The notes under the pieces are model-generated. The model did not search any database. It worked only from the letters and a program-made list of their open reading frames with translations, and had not been told where the DNA came from. Source: Carbonatibacter sp965199245 (GTDB lineage Bacteria > Pseudomonadota > Alphaproteobacteria > Kiloniellales > Kiloniellaceae). From it: a stretch of 64,000 bases of DNA. Shown here piece by piece: positions 43,761 to 53,238 of the stretch (position 1 is the first letter of the stretch; each line of letters starts with the position of its first letter). A program made the translations under genes and the position numbers. The stretch covers positions 62,001-126,000 of the forward strand of contig CBDAQP010000002.1 in NCBI GenBank assembly GCA_965199245.1, given 5' to 3'.

Positions 43761-44579
43761 ATGAATCTATTACTGGTTGGTTGTGGCAAAATGGGCGGAG
43801 CCTTGCTTGATGGCTGGCTGGCGGGCGGGTTGTCGCCGTCTTGCGTCACGATTGTTGCTCCCTCTGCCCGTCAGGCTGATTTTTCGGGGCAGAGGCGCGG
43901 GGTGCGTGTGGTGGATAGCCCCTGTGTATTGGGAGGTGATGACTCTATTGATCTTGTCCTCTTTGCCGTTAAACCGCAGATTATGGGTCGTGTGGTTGCT
44001 GACTATGTGACTGTGGTGCAGGGGGGGGCTGCGGTTATTTCCGTTGCGGCGGGATTGCCTTTGTCCTTTTTTGAGTCCGCTTTTGGGCGTGAGGCCGCTG
44101 TGGTGCGGGCGATGCCGAATACGCCTGTTGCGGTGGGGCGTGGGATGACCGTTCTATGTGCCAATGGGCGGGTGTCGCCTGAATTGAGGGTGCGTTGTAC
44201 TGAACTTCTGTCGGCGGTTGGCGAGACAGCCTGGCTCGCGGATGAAGCCCTGATGGATGCGGCGACCGCCGTTTCTGGTTCTGGCCCGGCCTATGTCTTT
44301 AACCTCGTCGAAGCCCTCGCTGCCGCAGGGGTGCGCGCGGGGCTATCGCCGGGGTTGGCGATGCAGTTGGCGACGGCGACGCTCTGCGGGGCCGGTGAGC
44401 TTTTACGTCAGTCACCTGAAACGGCTGAAACGCTCCGGCGCAATGTCACAAGCCCCGGGGGAGTGACAGAGGCAGGACTTGGTGTTTTGATGAATGAAAA
44501 TAATGGTTTGGCGGCTTTGATGGTAGATGTTGTTGCTACGGCGGCTCAACGCAGTCGCGCACTATCGCGACAACAATAA
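43761..44579 (+). CDS. proC: Pyrroline-5-carboxylate reductase
   Basis: A 272-residue enzyme catalysing the last step of proline synthesis. N-terminal NAD(P) loop LLVGCGKMGGALLDGWLAGG; RAMPNTPVAVGRGMTVLC; and the C-terminal substrate/dimer signature ATAVSGSGPAYVFNLVEAL with VTSPGGVTEAGL are all intact. It follows the ubiK-like gene by 30 bases and is probably co-transcribed with it. Confidence 0.95.
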   Translation: MNLLLVGCGKMGGALLDGWLAGGLSPSCVTIVAPSARQADFSGQRRGVRVVDSPCVLGGDDSIDLVLFAVKPQIMGRVVADYVTVVQGGAAVISVAAGLPLSFFESAFGREAAVVRAMPNTPVAVGRGMTVLCANGRVSPELRVRCTELLSAVGETAWLADEALMDAATAVSGSGPAYVFNLVEALAAAGVRAGLSPGLAMQLATATLCGAGELLRQSPETAETLRRNVTSPGGVTEAGLGVLMNENNGLAALMVDVVATAAQRSRALSRQQ

Positions 44580-44627
44580 AAAATATTTTATATCAAAGTC
44601 TTGAGATTATTTAGAGGGTGGTTATTG

Positions 44628-45356
44628 ATGTCTCTTGGTTTACGGGAATCGCGCCAGCGTCGTGCACAAAAACGCCGTCGCGTTTTGTTCAAGTGGCTGT
44701 TGATTGTGATGTTGATTGGCGGGGCGGGATTTTTTGCCTATGCGTCGGGTGGTGATCTGGCAAAACGTCACATTCAACGCCTCGAAAAAACCATCGCCCG
44801 ACAGGATAAAGATCTGGCGGCGATGACGGAACGGCAACGCGATTTAGGGGTCAAGCTGGCGGACAGTGAAAAAGAGGTCAAGGGTTGGCGGGTTCGCTAT
44901 TTGCGCGATGTACCGCAGGGCGCACTCAAGACCGTTATGGAGTCTGCCCAGGCTCGCTTAAGTGAAGGGATCGCGGTTGAGCGTCTCTTATTCCTGATCG
45001 GTTCTGCGTCCCGGGCGCAGACTTGTGCGCCGTCCCCGGAAAGCAAACGTTTTTTTGTCAGTACGCCCCTTTTCGGCGGGGCGAATGATTCGGTCAGTTT
45101 TGCCGATGGTGGCCTTTTGATTACAGCGAGCGGACAGTCTGTTCTGAATGCAGAGGGAAAGGCTGAATCATGGTTCGATCCTGCCCACCCGATTAAGGTT
45201 ATTTTTACGCTACCGGGCGGAAAGGCAGAGTTTGTCGAGGGTAAATTACCCCTTCACAAATCTATTTTGATTTCCGGGAACGAGTATCGTTTTTCATTGG
45301 TTTCCGGTGGGCGGGGCTTCGTGCGGATTACCGGATTGCGTTGTGATTACCCCTGA
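44628..45356 (+). CDS. Membrane-anchored coiled-coil protein of unknown function
   Basis: A 242-residue protein from ATG 44628 (GAGGGTGG 7 bases upstream; a TTG at 44601 is less likely). A very basic N-terminus (LRESRQRRAQKRRRVLFK) precedes one membrane helix (WLLIVMLIGGAGFFAYA, about residues 23-40), then a coiled coil (about 45-85, heptads in RLEKTIARQDKDLAAMTERQ) and a probably periplasmic beta-rich C-terminal domain. I recognise no family. Its 3' end overlaps the start of cobQ by 14 bases if the latter begins at GTG 45343, so the two are co-transcribed. Confidence 0.75.
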   Translation: MSLGLRESRQRRAQKRRRVLFKWLLIVMLIGGAGFFAYASGGDLAKRHIQRLEKTIARQDKDLAAMTERQRDLGVKLADSEKEVKGWRVRYLRDVPQGALKTVMESAQARLSEGIAVERLLFLIGSASRAQTCAPSPESKRFFVSTPLFGGANDSVSFADGGLLITASGQSVLNAEGKAESWFDPAHPIKVIFTLPGGKAEFVEGKLPLHKSILISGNEYRFSLVSGGRGFVRITGLRCDYP

Positions 45357-46886
45357 ACCGGATGTTTTTCCCACTGTTCGTAATTTTCCGGCAATCATGT
45401 TTCAGGGAACCGGGTCTGATGTGGGAAAATCCTTGTTGGTGGCAGGTATTGCACGCGCCTTGACACGCAGAGGCTTAAAAGTCCGACCCTTTAAACCCCA
45501 GAATATGTCGAATAATGCCGCTGTGACCCGGGACGGCGGAGAAATCGGGCGCGCACAGGCCTTGCAGGCGCGCGCCTGTGGGGTGCGCCCGACCAGTGAT
45601 ATGAATCCCGTTTTGCTAAAACCGCAGAGCGACAACGGGTCACAGGTTATTGTGCAGGGACAGCTTTGGGGGACAACAGGGGGTGGGGCGTGGTGGCAGA
45701 CCCGTCAAAACCTGATGCCCCGCATTTTGGAAAGTTTCCTGCGTTTGGGGCAAGAGGCTGACCTCGTCCTTGTCGAGGGGGCAGGCTCTGCGGCAGAGGT
45801 CAATTTACGTCGCGGTGATATTGCCAATATGGGTTTTGCCGAGGCCGCGAACCTTCCCGTTGTTTTGATCGCTGATATTGATCGGGGGGGGTGATTGCCT
45901 CTGTCATCGGAACCCATGCTGTGCTGGAAAAACAGGAGCGGGCGCGGATTGTCGGTGTAATCATTAACAAATTTCGCGGACAGCTGGCTTTGTTTCAAAG
46001 TGGGCTTGATATCATCGCCCGCAAAACCGGTTTTACCTCGCTTGGTGTCGTGCCTTTTTTCAATCGCGCACGTTTGTTGCCGGATGAGGACTCTGTTCAG
46101 GTGCAGAGCGAAAAGGCACCATCTGTAAAAATTGGGGGTGAAAAAACGGGGACGACTGTGCGCATAGCGGTTCCCCTGTTGCCGCGTATTTCCAACCTTG
46201 ATGACTTTGACCCCCTGATGTCCGAACCGTCCGTTGATCTGCGTTTTATTCATCCCGGCGATGTGATTCCTGCAGAAAGTGATCTGGTCATTCTTCCCGG
46301 TTCAAAGGCAACAATTGCTGATCTGGCCTTTTTGCGGGCGCAGGGCTGGGATATTGATCTCTTGGCGCATTCCCGGCGCGGTGGTCATGTTTTCGGAATT
46401 TGTGGTGGTTACCAGATGCTTGGGGAATGGATTTCAGACCCCCTCGGACTCGAAGGACCCCCGGCAAAAGTCCGGGGGTTGGGCCTGTTGCCTGTTGAAA
46501 CGGAACTGCGTGCGGATAAAACTCTGCGCGAGGTAACAGGTGTTGAGTTGATGAGCCAGACCTGCGTGCATGGTTATGAAATCCATAGCGGACAAACGCG
46601 TATTTCTGACCGCAAGGCCGCCGCCCGCTCCTTTTTAGAACTTGAGGGGCGACCAGATGGTGTTTTTGTCGAAAGTGGGCGCATCGCGGGGTGCTATCTG
46701 CACGGATTTTTTACGCAAGACGAGGTGCGCGCGATGTTCCTGATGCGCATCAAAAGCGATGCTGTCGCCTGTGCAAATTTTGACGCCGCGATTGATCTGA
46801 TCCTGGACGATCTCGCCGATCATCTGGAAGAGTTTTGTGATCTTGAGCGCATTTTGGTCGCTGCACACGATGGCGTAAGGACGTGA
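45343..46886 (+). pseudogene. cobQ: Cobyric acid synthase, interrupted by a -1 frame change at a G8 tract
   Basis: CobQ amidates four side chains of adenosylcobyrinic diamide in B12 synthesis. The N-terminal half (GTGSDVGKSLLVAGIARALT, KPQNMSNNAA) ends at DIDRGG then TGA (45893-45895); the other half continues one frame over as VIASVIGTHAVLEKQERARI and carries the glutamine-amidotransferase triad region FGICGGYQMLGEW (nucleophile Cys) and GCYLHGFF. The break lies at eight G (45884-45891), where nine would restore DIDRGGVIASV. Both halves look well preserved, so this is a recent lesion, a sequencing error, or a site of slippage or programmed frameshifting. The start may be GTG 45343 or ATG 45397. 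Confidence 0.9.
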
Positions 46887-46894
46887 AGGCCGGA

Positions 46895-47587
46895 TTATTC
46901 GATAGAAAAATCGAGTGATTGCAAGCCGTCGATTTTGGCGCGGACGTTGTTGCCAATCGTCAAAGGCCCGACCCCTGCGGGTGTTCCGGTAAAAATTATA
47001 TCCCCGGGTGCGAGTGTAAAGAGACGGGACAGGTGTGCAACGATTTCGCGAACCGACCAGGTCATCTGTTTGATTTTTGCCTTTTGCTTTTTCTCGCCAT
47101 CAACAGACAACCTGATGACGCTGTCTTCGGGCCATTCCTGTCCGGGGTAGGGAGTCAGTGCAGAAATGGGGGCAGAGCCGTCAAATGCCTTGGCAGAAGT
47201 CCAGGGGTGGCGTTTGTCCTTGGCGATATCCTGAAGGTCGCGCCGCGTCAGGTCAATGCCAGTGGCATAGCCGTAAACACAGGCCAGAGCATCCTTTTTG
47301 CCGAGGTTTTCACCCCCTTTACACAGGGAGACGACAAGTTCGACTTCGTAGTGAAGTTTTTGCGTCGCAGAAGGAAAGGGAACAGAGCGCGGAGCCACAA
47401 GTAAGGCCGAAGACGGTTTGGTAAAGAAAAAAGGCAGTTCGCGATCAGGGTCACTGCCCATTTCCCTGCTGTGTTTCGGATAGTTTCGCCCGACACAGAA
47501 CACGCGCCGGACAGGAAAAAGGGCCGTTTCCCCGACAATGGGAAGTGTTTTGCGATCTTCTGGTTTGAAAAGATAGGTCATGATCAT
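46895..47587 (-). CDS. Fumarylacetoacetate hydrolase family protein (fumarylpyruvate hydrolase-like)
   Basis: A 230-residue FAH-fold enzyme. Metal ligands are in LHYEVELVVSLCKGG and GYATGIDLTRRDLQ; the family C-terminus APGDIIFTGTPAGVGPLTIG is clear, and the opening VRRVFCVGRNYPKHSREMG is typical of small FAHD1/YcgM-type members. These hydrolyse acylpyruvates (fumarylpyruvate in gentisate breakdown) or decarboxylate oxaloacetate. It follows the sufA-like gene by 6 bases on the same strand and may be read through from the SUF operon, though the functional link is unclear. Confidence 0.88.
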   Translation of the reverse strand: MIMTYLFKPEDRKTLPIVGETALFPVRRVFCVGRNYPKHSREMGSDPDRELPFFFTKPSSALLVAPRSVPFPSATQKLHYEVELVVSLCKGGENLGKKDALACVYGYATGIDLTRRDLQDIAKDKRHPWTSAKAFDGSAPISALTPYPGQEWPEDSVIRLSVDGEKKQKAKIKQMTWSVREIVAHLSRLFTLAPGDIIFTGTPAGVGPLTIGNNVRAKIDGLQSLDFSIE

Positions 47588-47593
47588 TGCGTG

Positions 47594-47953
47594 TTATGCA
47601 AGAGTTGCCGTAGGTGCATCGACGTGAAAGCTCTCCCCGCATCCGCACCGTCCGGTTTCATTGGGGTTTTTGAAGACAAAGGAACTCTGGAACTGATCTT
47701 CGACAAAATCCATCTCGCTCCCGATTATATACATAATGGCAGTTGGGGCGATAAAAATTTTCACGCCTTTGTCTTCGATCATATCTTCGAGAGGTTTTTT
47801 TTCCCTTGCATACTCAACAACATAGCTCAGGCCCGTGCAACCACGACTGCTGACCCCAACCCGTAAGCCCAGGACGGGTTCGGTGCTCTGGCTCATCAGG
47901 TACTTGACGCGCTCTGCGGCTTTGTCTGTCAGGCGCAACATTTTCGAGGTCAT
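47594..47953 (-). CDS. sufA: A-type Fe-S carrier/scaffold (SufA/IscA family)
   Basis: A 119-residue HesB-like protein. The three cluster-binding cysteines are present: Cys in RGCTGLSYVVEYA and the C-terminal CGCGESFHV. It carries [2Fe-2S] or [4Fe-4S] clusters from SufBCD to target proteins. The region before the fold (TSKMLRLTDKAAERVKYLM) is normal. It lies at the distal end of the suf operon, after the sufT-like gene. Confidence 0.92.
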   Translation of the reverse strand: MTSKMLRLTDKAAERVKYLMSQSTEPVLGLRVGVSSRGCTGLSYVVEYAREKKPLEDMIEDKGVKIFIAPTAIMYIIGSEMDFVEDQFQSSFVFKNPNETGRCGCGESFHVDAPTATLA

Positions 47954-47976
47954 GGCGCAGGCTTCCTTGATTGTGT

Positions 47977-48369
47977 TTAAAACAGGCCAGTGAGCAGGCG
48001 GGCATCTTCGCTCATCATATTTTGAGTCCAGGGCGGCGTCCAGGTCAAGGTCACGGAAACACGACCAATGCCATCAACAGCCGCGACGGCTTCTGCGGCT
48101 TGACGGGGAAGTTCGCCTGCGACCGGGCAGGTGGGGGCGGTCAGGGTCATGGTAATTTGGGCATCCCCCTTATTGTCAATCTCCAGCCCATAAATCAGGC
48201 CGAGGTCATAGATATTGATCGGAATTTCGGGGTCGTGAACATCGCGCAGGGCTTCAATCGCCGTTTCTTTATCAGCGGGGGCTGTTCCCGGCGGCAAGGC
48301 AACCCCGGCGACGGAGGTGGCTCCCTCTGCGGCAGAGGGCATGAAGTCTTTTAAATCCGGGTCGGTCAT
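47977..48369 (-). CDS. sufT: SUF-associated MIP18/DUF59 family protein (SufT-like)
   Basis: A 130-residue protein with the DUF59 core LRDVHDPEIPINIYDLGLIY and TLTAPTCPVAGELPRQ, whose Cys in the T-x-P-x-C-P motif is conserved, and ending with TWTPPWTQNMMSEDARLLTG. Such proteins assist Fe-S maturation of clients. The N-terminal 35 residues are Ala/Pro-rich and variable. Its ATG overlaps the sufS stop by 4 bases, so the two are coupled. Confidence 0.9.
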   Translation of the reverse strand: MTDPDLKDFMPSAAEGATSVAGVALPPGTAPADKETAIEALRDVHDPEIPINIYDLGLIYGLEIDNKGDAQITMTLTAPTCPVAGELPRQAAEAVAAVDGIGRVSVTLTWTPPWTQNMMSEDARLLTGLF

Positions 48370-49616
48370 GAGTCCAAAAAGCCCCTTACTTTGTCCAGTG
48401 CATGGATAAAGTCGTCAATTTCATTGCGTGTATTGTAAATGCCAAAAGATGCCCGCACCGTTGCAGAAACACCAAGGCACTGCATGAGTGGTTGAGCGCA
48501 GTGATGACCGACGCGCACAGCAACGCCATACCGGTCGAGCAATGTCCCAACATCGTGCGGGTGTCCATTGTCCATGACAAAGGACACAATCGGGCCGCTG
48601 TCCTGACACTGACCAATCACGCGAAAGCCCGGCAAGTCTTGAATCGATTGCTCGGCGTAGGCGCGTAAAGCGTCTTCGTGTTGTGCGATCTGTGACCGCC
48701 CGAGACGTTCAATGTAGTCAACCGCCGCACCAAAACCGATAGCTTCGACAATCGCAGGCGTTCCGGCCTCGAATTTATGGGGAATGTCCTTGTAGCTACT
48801 GCGTTCAAAGGTGACGAGATCAATCATTTCGCCCCCCCCCTGCCACGGTGGCATCTGCCTGAGCAGATCAGCCTTCCCATACAGCAGGCCAATTCCGGTG
48901 GGGCCATAGATTTTATGACTGGAAAACGCATAGAAATCGACATCAAGGGCCTGCACATCGATTGCTCTATGCGGTGCGGCTTGACAGCCATCAATCAAAA
49001 CACGTGCGCCGACCCTGTGCGCGGCTGTAATCATGTCTTGAACAGGGAGTGCAACGCCTAATGCATTGGACAAATGGGTGATGGCGACCAGTTTTGTTTT
49101 TTCACTCAGCAGGTCGAAAAAAGCCTCGAGAGAGATTTGACCATTGTCATCGATGGGAATGACCTTGATCGTGAGACCAATTTGTTCTTTGAGAAAATGC
49201 CAGGGAACGATATTCGCGTGGTGTTCCAATGCTGAAATGATAATCTCATCCCCCGAACGCAAAAATTTACGTCCCCATGTGTTCGCGACCAGGTTGATTG
49301 ACTCGGTCGCTCCGCGTGTGAAAATGCAGGACACGCTGGTAGGGGCGTTGATAAAGCGGGCGACCTTTTCGCGCGCGGCCTCGAAATAGTCTGTTGCGGT
49401 TTGGCTGAGCGAATGAATACCGCGATGAACATTTGAATAATAGCATTCACAGGCTTCTGTCATTGCGTCCAGAACCGCGCGGGGCTTTTGTGCAGAGGCC
49501 GCAGAGTCAAGGTATATAAGGTCTTTCCCGTGAACCTGCCGGGTCAAAACTGGAAAGTCTGCGCGCACAGACTCAACATCAAAGTCTATTCTGTTTGCGG
49601 TTGTATCCGGGGGCAT
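48366..49616 (-). CDS. sufS: Cysteine desulfurase SufS
   Basis: A 416-residue group II desulfurase from ATG 49616 (GAAGGA 8 bases upstream); longer in-frame starts lie inside sufD. The PLP lysine is in YAFSSHKIYGPTGIGLLYGK, the PLP-stacking His in ALEHHANIVPW, and the catalytic Cys in RVGHHCAQPLM. It moves sulfur from cysteine to the SufBCD scaffold. The gene contains a C9 tract (48832-48840) that stays in frame, a useful contrast to the broken G8 of cobQ nearby. Confidence 0.95.
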   Translation of the reverse strand: MPPDTTANRIDFDVESVRADFPVLTRQVHGKDLIYLDSAASAQKPRAVLDAMTEACECYYSNVHRGIHSLSQTATDYFEAAREKVARFINAPTSVSCIFTRGATESINLVANTWGRKFLRSGDEIIISALEHHANIVPWHFLKEQIGLTIKVIPIDDNGQISLEAFFDLLSEKTKLVAITHLSNALGVALPVQDMITAAHRVGARVLIDGCQAAPHRAIDVQALDVDFYAFSSHKIYGPTGIGLLYGKADLLRQMPPWQGGGEMIDLVTFERSSYKDIPHKFEAGTPAIVEAIGFGAAVDYIERLGRSQIAQHEDALRAYAEQSIQDLPGFRVIGQCQDSGPIVSFVMDNGHPHDVGTLLDRYGVAVRVGHHCAQPLMQCLGVSATVRASFGIYNTRNEIDDFIHALDKVRGFLDS

Positions 49617-49642
49617 GTGCCTATCCTTCTTTCCCTCTGGAG

Positions 49643-50929
49643 TCACGCGCCAGCGGCCCGTTCGGACAGCCATCTGTGAATCTGTGCGAGGAAGAAATCA
49701 CGCAGGTCGTCATGGTGCATCTCTTCGATCACCTCTGCAAGAAAGGCGTAAACGAGCAGACGCTGTGCTGTTTCTTTGCTCAATCCCCGGGCCCGCATAT
49801 AGAAAAGCTGGTCATCATCCATCTGTCCCGATGTACACCCATGGCTACAGATGACATCATTGGCGAAAATTTCCAGTTCCGGCTTGGCGTTAATTTCTGC
49901 TGTTTCTGACAGCAACAGAACGCGGTTGGACTGGTTGCCGACGGTTTTTTGTGCGTTTGGGTGTACAACAATCTTGCCTTGAAAAACGCCGCGCGACTGT
50001 CCGCTGAGAACACCCTTGAAGACTTCGTCACAGGTCGTCTGCGGGACAAGGTGATCGACCCGCGTTGTGATGTCGCTGTGTTGATGACCGTCGGCCATGT
50101 ATGCCCCGTTCAGGGTACAGGCCGCCTGTTCTTTTTCAAGGCGTACGGTGACATCATGACGGGCCAAACCAGCCCCTGTGTTCAGGAAAAAACTGTCATA
50201 ACACCCTGCAACCCGGGCCTGTGTATGGGCGATAGTAATTGCAGATCGGTTCGCATCGAGGAAACGGGCGTGGTGAAGTTTTGCCTGTTCTGCGACGATA
50301 ACACTTGTCACGCTGTTGGCAAAATAAGACTCGGCGGTGCTGTCAACTGTGCGTTCCAGGATTGTCGCGGAGGCCCCCGCGCCGACGTGCATGAAGTTGC
50401 GACTATTCCAGAAAAGATCAGAACCCTGTGCGCCTAGATGAACAATTTCGATCATCTGTTGAACCTGCACCCCCGGGGCGATGCAGAGTCGATAACCATC
50501 TGTCATCAGCGCACTGTTCAGGGCGACCAGCGCATTTGTGTCTGCGGGGGGGGTGAGATCATCGCGCAAAGTGGTATCGTCTTTGGCGATTGCGGCGGCG
50601 AAACTGTCCACTGTGACACCTTGAGGCCATGTCTGACTGGACTGTGCAGCACAAAAGCGTCCTTCGACAAAGGCAATCCGCAGGGTCTCTTCACCGGGCA
50701 GTGCAAAGGGAACCTGTGCTGTTGTTGTCACTGGAGGCGGATTGAATTTTTTCTGTGACAGCCGTTTCAGGTTAGTGAATTTCCACTCCTCACGGTTCGG
50801 AGTCGGCAGGCCGATTTGCCTGTAACGTTCTATGCCCCGTTCGCGCAGGTCATGTAGCCAGGCCAGATGTGCTCCGGGCAGATGGTTTTGTTCTGCTGTG
50901 TAATGGGCTGCAAAATGATCGGCGGTCAT
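49643..50929 (-). CDS. sufD: Fe-S cluster assembly protein SufD
   Basis: A 428-residue beta-helix subunit of the SufBC2D scaffold. The C-terminal SufBD core is clear: VLLLSETAEINAKPELEIFA, NDVICSHGCTSGQMDDDQLF (with the conserved His used in cluster assembly) and YMRARGLSKETAQRLLVYAF. The N-terminal helical part is variable, as usual. The ATG overlaps the sufC stop by 4 bases. The order B-C-D-S is standard. Confidence 0.95.
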   Translation of the reverse strand: MTADHFAAHYTAEQNHLPGAHLAWLHDLRERGIERYRQIGLPTPNREEWKFTNLKRLSQKKFNPPPVTTTAQVPFALPGEETLRIAFVEGRFCAAQSSQTWPQGVTVDSFAAAIAKDDTTLRDDLTPPADTNALVALNSALMTDGYRLCIAPGVQVQQMIEIVHLGAQGSDLFWNSRNFMHVGAGASATILERTVDSTAESYFANSVTSVIVAEQAKLHHARFLDANRSAITIAHTQARVAGCYDSFFLNTGAGLARHDVTVRLEKEQAACTLNGAYMADGHQHSDITTRVDHLVPQTTCDEVFKGVLSGQSRGVFQGKIVVHPNAQKTVGNQSNRVLLLSETAEINAKPELEIFANDVICSHGCTSGQMDDDQLFYMRARGLSKETAQRLLVYAFLAEVIEEMHHDDLRDFFLAQIHRWLSERAAGA

Positions 50930-51687
50930 TGTGCGAGTGTCCCTTCGGTGCTTGTAAAGTCGCTATAGCCTTTGGCTTCGAGTTCAAGAGCCAGTTCCCG
51001 TCCGCCAGATTTTTGAATCTGACCGTTGGCCAGAACATGAACCTGATCGGGGACGATATAGTCCAGGAGACGCTGATAATGCGTAATAACGACAAAGGCA
51101 TTGTCGGGTGTCCGCAGGGCATTGACCCCATCGGCGACGGTGCGCAGGGCATCAATATCCAGTCCTGAGTCCGTTTCATCAAGAATGGCCAGACGCGGTT
51201 CCAGAACCGACATTTGCAAAATGTCATTGCGTTTTTTCTCTCCGCCGGAAAAGCCGACATTCACCGCGCGTTTGAGCAGATCTTCTGAAATGCCCAGCGC
51301 ACGTGTTTTTTGACGTAAATGCTTGATAAAGGCCAGTCCGTCCAGTTCATCTTCATTGCGGTATTGACGTTGTGCGTTAAAGGCTTCTTTGAGGAATGTT
51401 GTATTGGTCACACCGGGAATCTCAACCGGATATTGAAAGGCGAGAAAAAGCCCTTCGCCCGCGCGTTCTTCGGGTTCGAGTGCAGTGATGTCTTTCCCGT
51501 TGAATAAAATCTCACCGGCGGTCATCTCGTAGTCATCCCGCCCGGCGAGAACACCTGCCAGTGTTGACTTTCCCGAACCATTTGGCCCCATGATAGCGTG
51601 AATTTCGCCGGGACGAATGTTTAAAGTTATTCCTTTGAGGATGTCTTTGTCACCAATTTTGACGTGAAGATTTTTGATGTCCAACAT
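50926..51687 (-). CDS. sufC: Fe-S cluster assembly ATPase SufC
   Basis: A 253-residue ABC-type ATPase without membrane partners. Walker A MGPNGSGKSTLAGVL near residue 34, Q-loop FLAFQYPVEIPGV, SufC-type signature GFSGGEKKRNDILQM and Walker B AILDETDSGLDIDAL are all intact. It drives conformational change in the SufBC2D complex. It starts 44 bases after the sufB stop. Confidence 0.96.
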   Translation of the reverse strand: MLDIKNLHVKIGDKDILKGITLNIRPGEIHAIMGPNGSGKSTLAGVLAGRDDYEMTAGEILFNGKDITALEPEERAGEGLFLAFQYPVEIPGVTNTTFLKEAFNAQRQYRNEDELDGLAFIKHLRQKTRALGISEDLLKRAVNVGFSGGEKKRNDILQMSVLEPRLAILDETDSGLDIDALRTVADGVNALRTPDNAFVVITHYQRLLDYIVPDQVHVLANGQIQKSGGRELALELEAKGYSDFTSTEGTLAQ

Positions 51688-51730
51688 AAGCGGTGTCTTT
51701 CGTTAAAGATGATGTTCTGTCTTTGACGGG

Positions 51731-53188
51731 CTATCCGACGGAGCCTTCTAGTGAAATGGCAACGAGCTTTTGGGCCTCGACCGCGAATTCCATCGGCAAT
51801 TCTTGCAGAACCTCGCGGCAAAATCCATTCACAACCAACCCGACGGCGTCTTCTTCGGGCATGCCGCGTTGACGGCAATAGAAGAGCTGATCGTCACTGA
51901 TTTTTGATGTTGTGGCTTCGTGCTCAACGCGCGCAGAGCGATTCTTGTTTTCGATATAGGGTACAGTGTGCGCTCCACAACGATCACCGACCAAAAGAGA
52001 ATCGCACTGCGTAAAGTTCCGCGCCCCCTCGGCCTTTGCGCCAATTTTAACCAACCCCCGATAGGTGTTTTGTGATTTCCCCGCAGAAATTCCCTTTGAA
52101 ATGATGCGCGAGCGTGTTTGGCGGCCCAGGTGAATCATCTTGGTTCCGGTGTCGGCCTGTTGCGCCCCGTTAGTGATGGCGACCGAATAAAATTCCGCAG
52201 AGGAATAATCACCCTTGAGGATGGTGCTGGGGTATTTCCATGTCAAGGCTGACCCCGTTTCAACCTGTGTCCAGCAGATCTTGGAATGCACACCCTTGCA
52301 GATGCCGCGCTTGGTCACAAAGTTATAAATCCCGCCGTTGCCCTCTGCATCGCCCGGATACCAGTTCTGAACAGTTGAATATTTAATTTCTGCCCTGTCC
52401 AGGGCCACCAATTCAACCACCGCCGCATGAAGCTGATGCTCATCACGTTGTGGGGCGGTGCATCCTTCGAGGTAGCTGACTGCACTGCCTTCGTCGGCAA
52501 TCAGCAAGGTTCGTTCAAATTGTCCCGTGTTTTCGGCGTTGATACGAAAATAGGTGGACAGTTCGACCGGGCAACGCACCCCCTTTGGAATATAGACAAA
52601 TGACCCGTCGGTGAAAACAGCTGAATTCAGACAGGCGTGTTTGTTGTCGCTATAGGGGACAACGGAACCCATATATCTTTTGACGAACTCGGGGTAGTCC
52701 TGGATGGCCTCGGAAATGGAACAAAAAATAATCCCCTGTTCTTTCAATTCCTTCTTAAAGGTCGTTGCCACAGAAACGGAGTCAAAAACAACGTCAACAG
52801 CAACGCCTGCAAGAACCTTTTGCTCTTCCAGCGGGATGCCCAGTTTTTCATAGGTGCGTAATAGCTCCGGATCAACATCGTCCAGACTTTGCGGGCGGTC
52901 TGCCATCGATTTCGGGGCAGAGTAGTAATAGGCATCCTGGTAATCAACTGGCTGGAATTCGAGTTTCGACCATTCCGGCTCTGCCATGGTTTGCCAGTGG
53001 CGGAAGGCTTTCAGACGCCAATCGAGCATCCACTCCGGTTCCTTTTTTTTCGCTGAAATAAAGCGAACGGTGTCTTCGCTCAATCCCTTTGGCGCGGACT
53101 CGGATTCAATATCTGTCACAAAACCATATTTATAGTTGTCCTGTTCCAGCGATTGAACCTGTTCGACAGTTTCGCGTGTCGCGACCAT
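51731..53188 (-). CDS. sufB: Fe-S cluster assembly protein SufB
   Basis: A 485-residue scaffold subunit that receives sulfur and assembles the cluster. Signatures: SESAPKGLSEDTVRFISAKK, YIPKGVRCPVELSTYFRIN, TVQNWYPGDAEGNGGIYNFV, CDSLLVGDRCGAHTVPYI (the conserved Cys used in assembly) and EHEATTSKISDDQLFYCRQRG. It is the first structural gene after the Rrf2 regulator, 50 bases downstream. Confidence 0.96.
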   Translation of the reverse strand: MVATRETVEQVQSLEQDNYKYGFVTDIESESAPKGLSEDTVRFISAKKKEPEWMLDWRLKAFRHWQTMAEPEWSKLEFQPVDYQDAYYYSAPKSMADRPQSLDDVDPELLRTYEKLGIPLEEQKVLAGVAVDVVFDSVSVATTFKKELKEQGIIFCSISEAIQDYPEFVKRYMGSVVPYSDNKHACLNSAVFTDGSFVYIPKGVRCPVELSTYFRINAENTGQFERTLLIADEGSAVSYLEGCTAPQRDEHQLHAAVVELVALDRAEIKYSTVQNWYPGDAEGNGGIYNFVTKRGICKGVHSKICWTQVETGSALTWKYPSTILKGDYSSAEFYSVAITNGAQQADTGTKMIHLGRQTRSRIISKGISAGKSQNTYRGLVKIGAKAEGARNFTQCDSLLVGDRCGAHTVPYIENKNRSARVEHEATTSKISDDQLFYCRQRGMPEEDAVGLVVNGFCREVLQELPMEFAVEAQKLVAISLEGSVG

Positions 53189-53238
53189 ATTTTTTTCCTC
53201 CGGACGCGGGTGGTTCTTTGACGCACCCTTCTCTTAAA

